6,755 bases of DNA, from positions 1 through 6,755 of the forward strand of contig CALBXV010000290.1 of assembly GCA_937890045.1 (NCBI GenBank), given 5' to 3'. The DNA is from an uncultured archaeon (GTDB lineage: Archaea > Thermoproteota > Nitrososphaeria > Nitrososphaerales > CALBXV01). A model generated the notes under the pieces. That model made no database searches, had not been told where the DNA came from, and worked only from the letters and a program-made list of their open reading frames with translations. This document shows positions 6,703 through 6,755 of the stretch, one piece after another; position 1 is the stretch's first letter, and each line of letters starts with the position of its first letter. A program made the translations under genes and the position numbers.

Positions 6703-6755
6703 ATGATAGATGTTGTATTTATAAATCCTGCAAGTTCAAAGGAAGTATACCAAAA
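6703..6755 (+). CDS. N-terminus of a possible B12-binding radical SAM protein (3' truncated by window)
   Basis: ATG 6703 opens a frame that continues to the window end and encodes MIDVVFINPASSKEVYQ. A hydrophobic first strand followed by N-P-(P/A)-S and a nearby V-Y-Q is typical of the extreme N-terminus of radical SAM enzymes with a cobalamin-binding domain (the 'vlfvNPPs...Y' opening of BchE-like proteins). Only 17 residues are visible. The CxxxCxxC iron-sulfur motif and the B12 domain would lie beyond the window, so this is a suggestion from pattern memory. The frame is the same as that of the 18-codon ORF, separated from it by TAA at 6694-6696 and six further bases. No Shine-Dalgarno precedes ATG 6703, which suggests reinitiation after the upstream stop. 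Such enzymes are known in glycan, lipid and natural-product pathways, which would fit a glycan cluster. Confidence 0.5.
   Translation, partial: MIDVVFINPASSKEVYQ

Noticed and set aside
6605..6710. Three copies of ATGATAGA (6605, 6640, 6703)
   Set aside because: An 8-mer of this composition recurs easily here. Two copies coincide with starts encoding M-I-(E/D), but the similarity ends after about 11 bases, so I do not call it a repeat family.
1..6755. tRNA genes, CRISPR arrays, rho-independent terminators
   Set aside because: I saw no cloverleaf-like segment, no regularly spaced repeats and no GC-rich stem followed by a T run in the short intergenic gaps.

Overview
This is an AT-rich window (roughly 30% GC by eye). 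Every gene I can support lies on the + strand, and the genes are packed head to tail with overlaps or very short gaps. Start sites mostly carry recognisable Shine-Dalgarno sequences, so the source uses bacterial-type translation. Base composition, packing and protein style fit a tailed phage or a low-GC bacterium, perhaps marine. That is an inference; the window holds no phage structural gene or taxonomic marker.

The main content is a tandem array of five diverged members of one protein family: 1-330 (3' end only), 314-1567, 1560-3194, 3191-4477 and 5288-6643. The four complete members share, in order: a central block of the form F.s.NG....R followed about 15-20 residues later by (G)(L/Y)VS; in most members an 'LPLILD'-like segment; a YF.I..E(S) strand; a T/S-E-K motif; (H/Q)P.I..G; GF.TF...DESYD; and a C-terminal acidic helix ending in a (H/Y)N-containing segment. 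The truncated first member shows the second half of this order. The Glu strand followed by TEK and a hydrophobic strand-Gly resembles the donor-binding half of GT-B glycosyltransferases such as GT10 fucosyltransferases. I therefore read the array as a probable glycan-modification cluster, but the glycosyltransferase assignment is inferred from motif architecture and not proven.

Layout: 1-4477 is a translationally coupled chain of four paralogues (overlaps of 17, 8 and 4 bp). After an 18-bp gap comes an unrelated protein of unknown function (4496-5263, 255 aa) with a strong ribosome binding site, then after 24 bp the fifth paralogue (5288-6643). At 6640 an 18-codon mini-ORF with its own strong ribosome binding site overlaps the end of the fifth paralogue by ATGA. 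A new reading frame begins at 6703, and its first residues look like the first strand of a B12-binding radical SAM protein; it is cut off by the window end.

The most unusual structure is a 25-bp direct repeat with one mismatch. One copy encodes the C-terminal HSIVSQFH of the 255-aa protein (5210-5234). The other encodes HSIVAQFH in the mini-ORF (6667-6691), in the same reading frame. The two copies flank exactly one family member, as if that gene were a cassette inserted next to a duplicated 3' end. The mini-ORF may be a scar of that event, a leader peptide, or less likely a small modified-peptide precursor.
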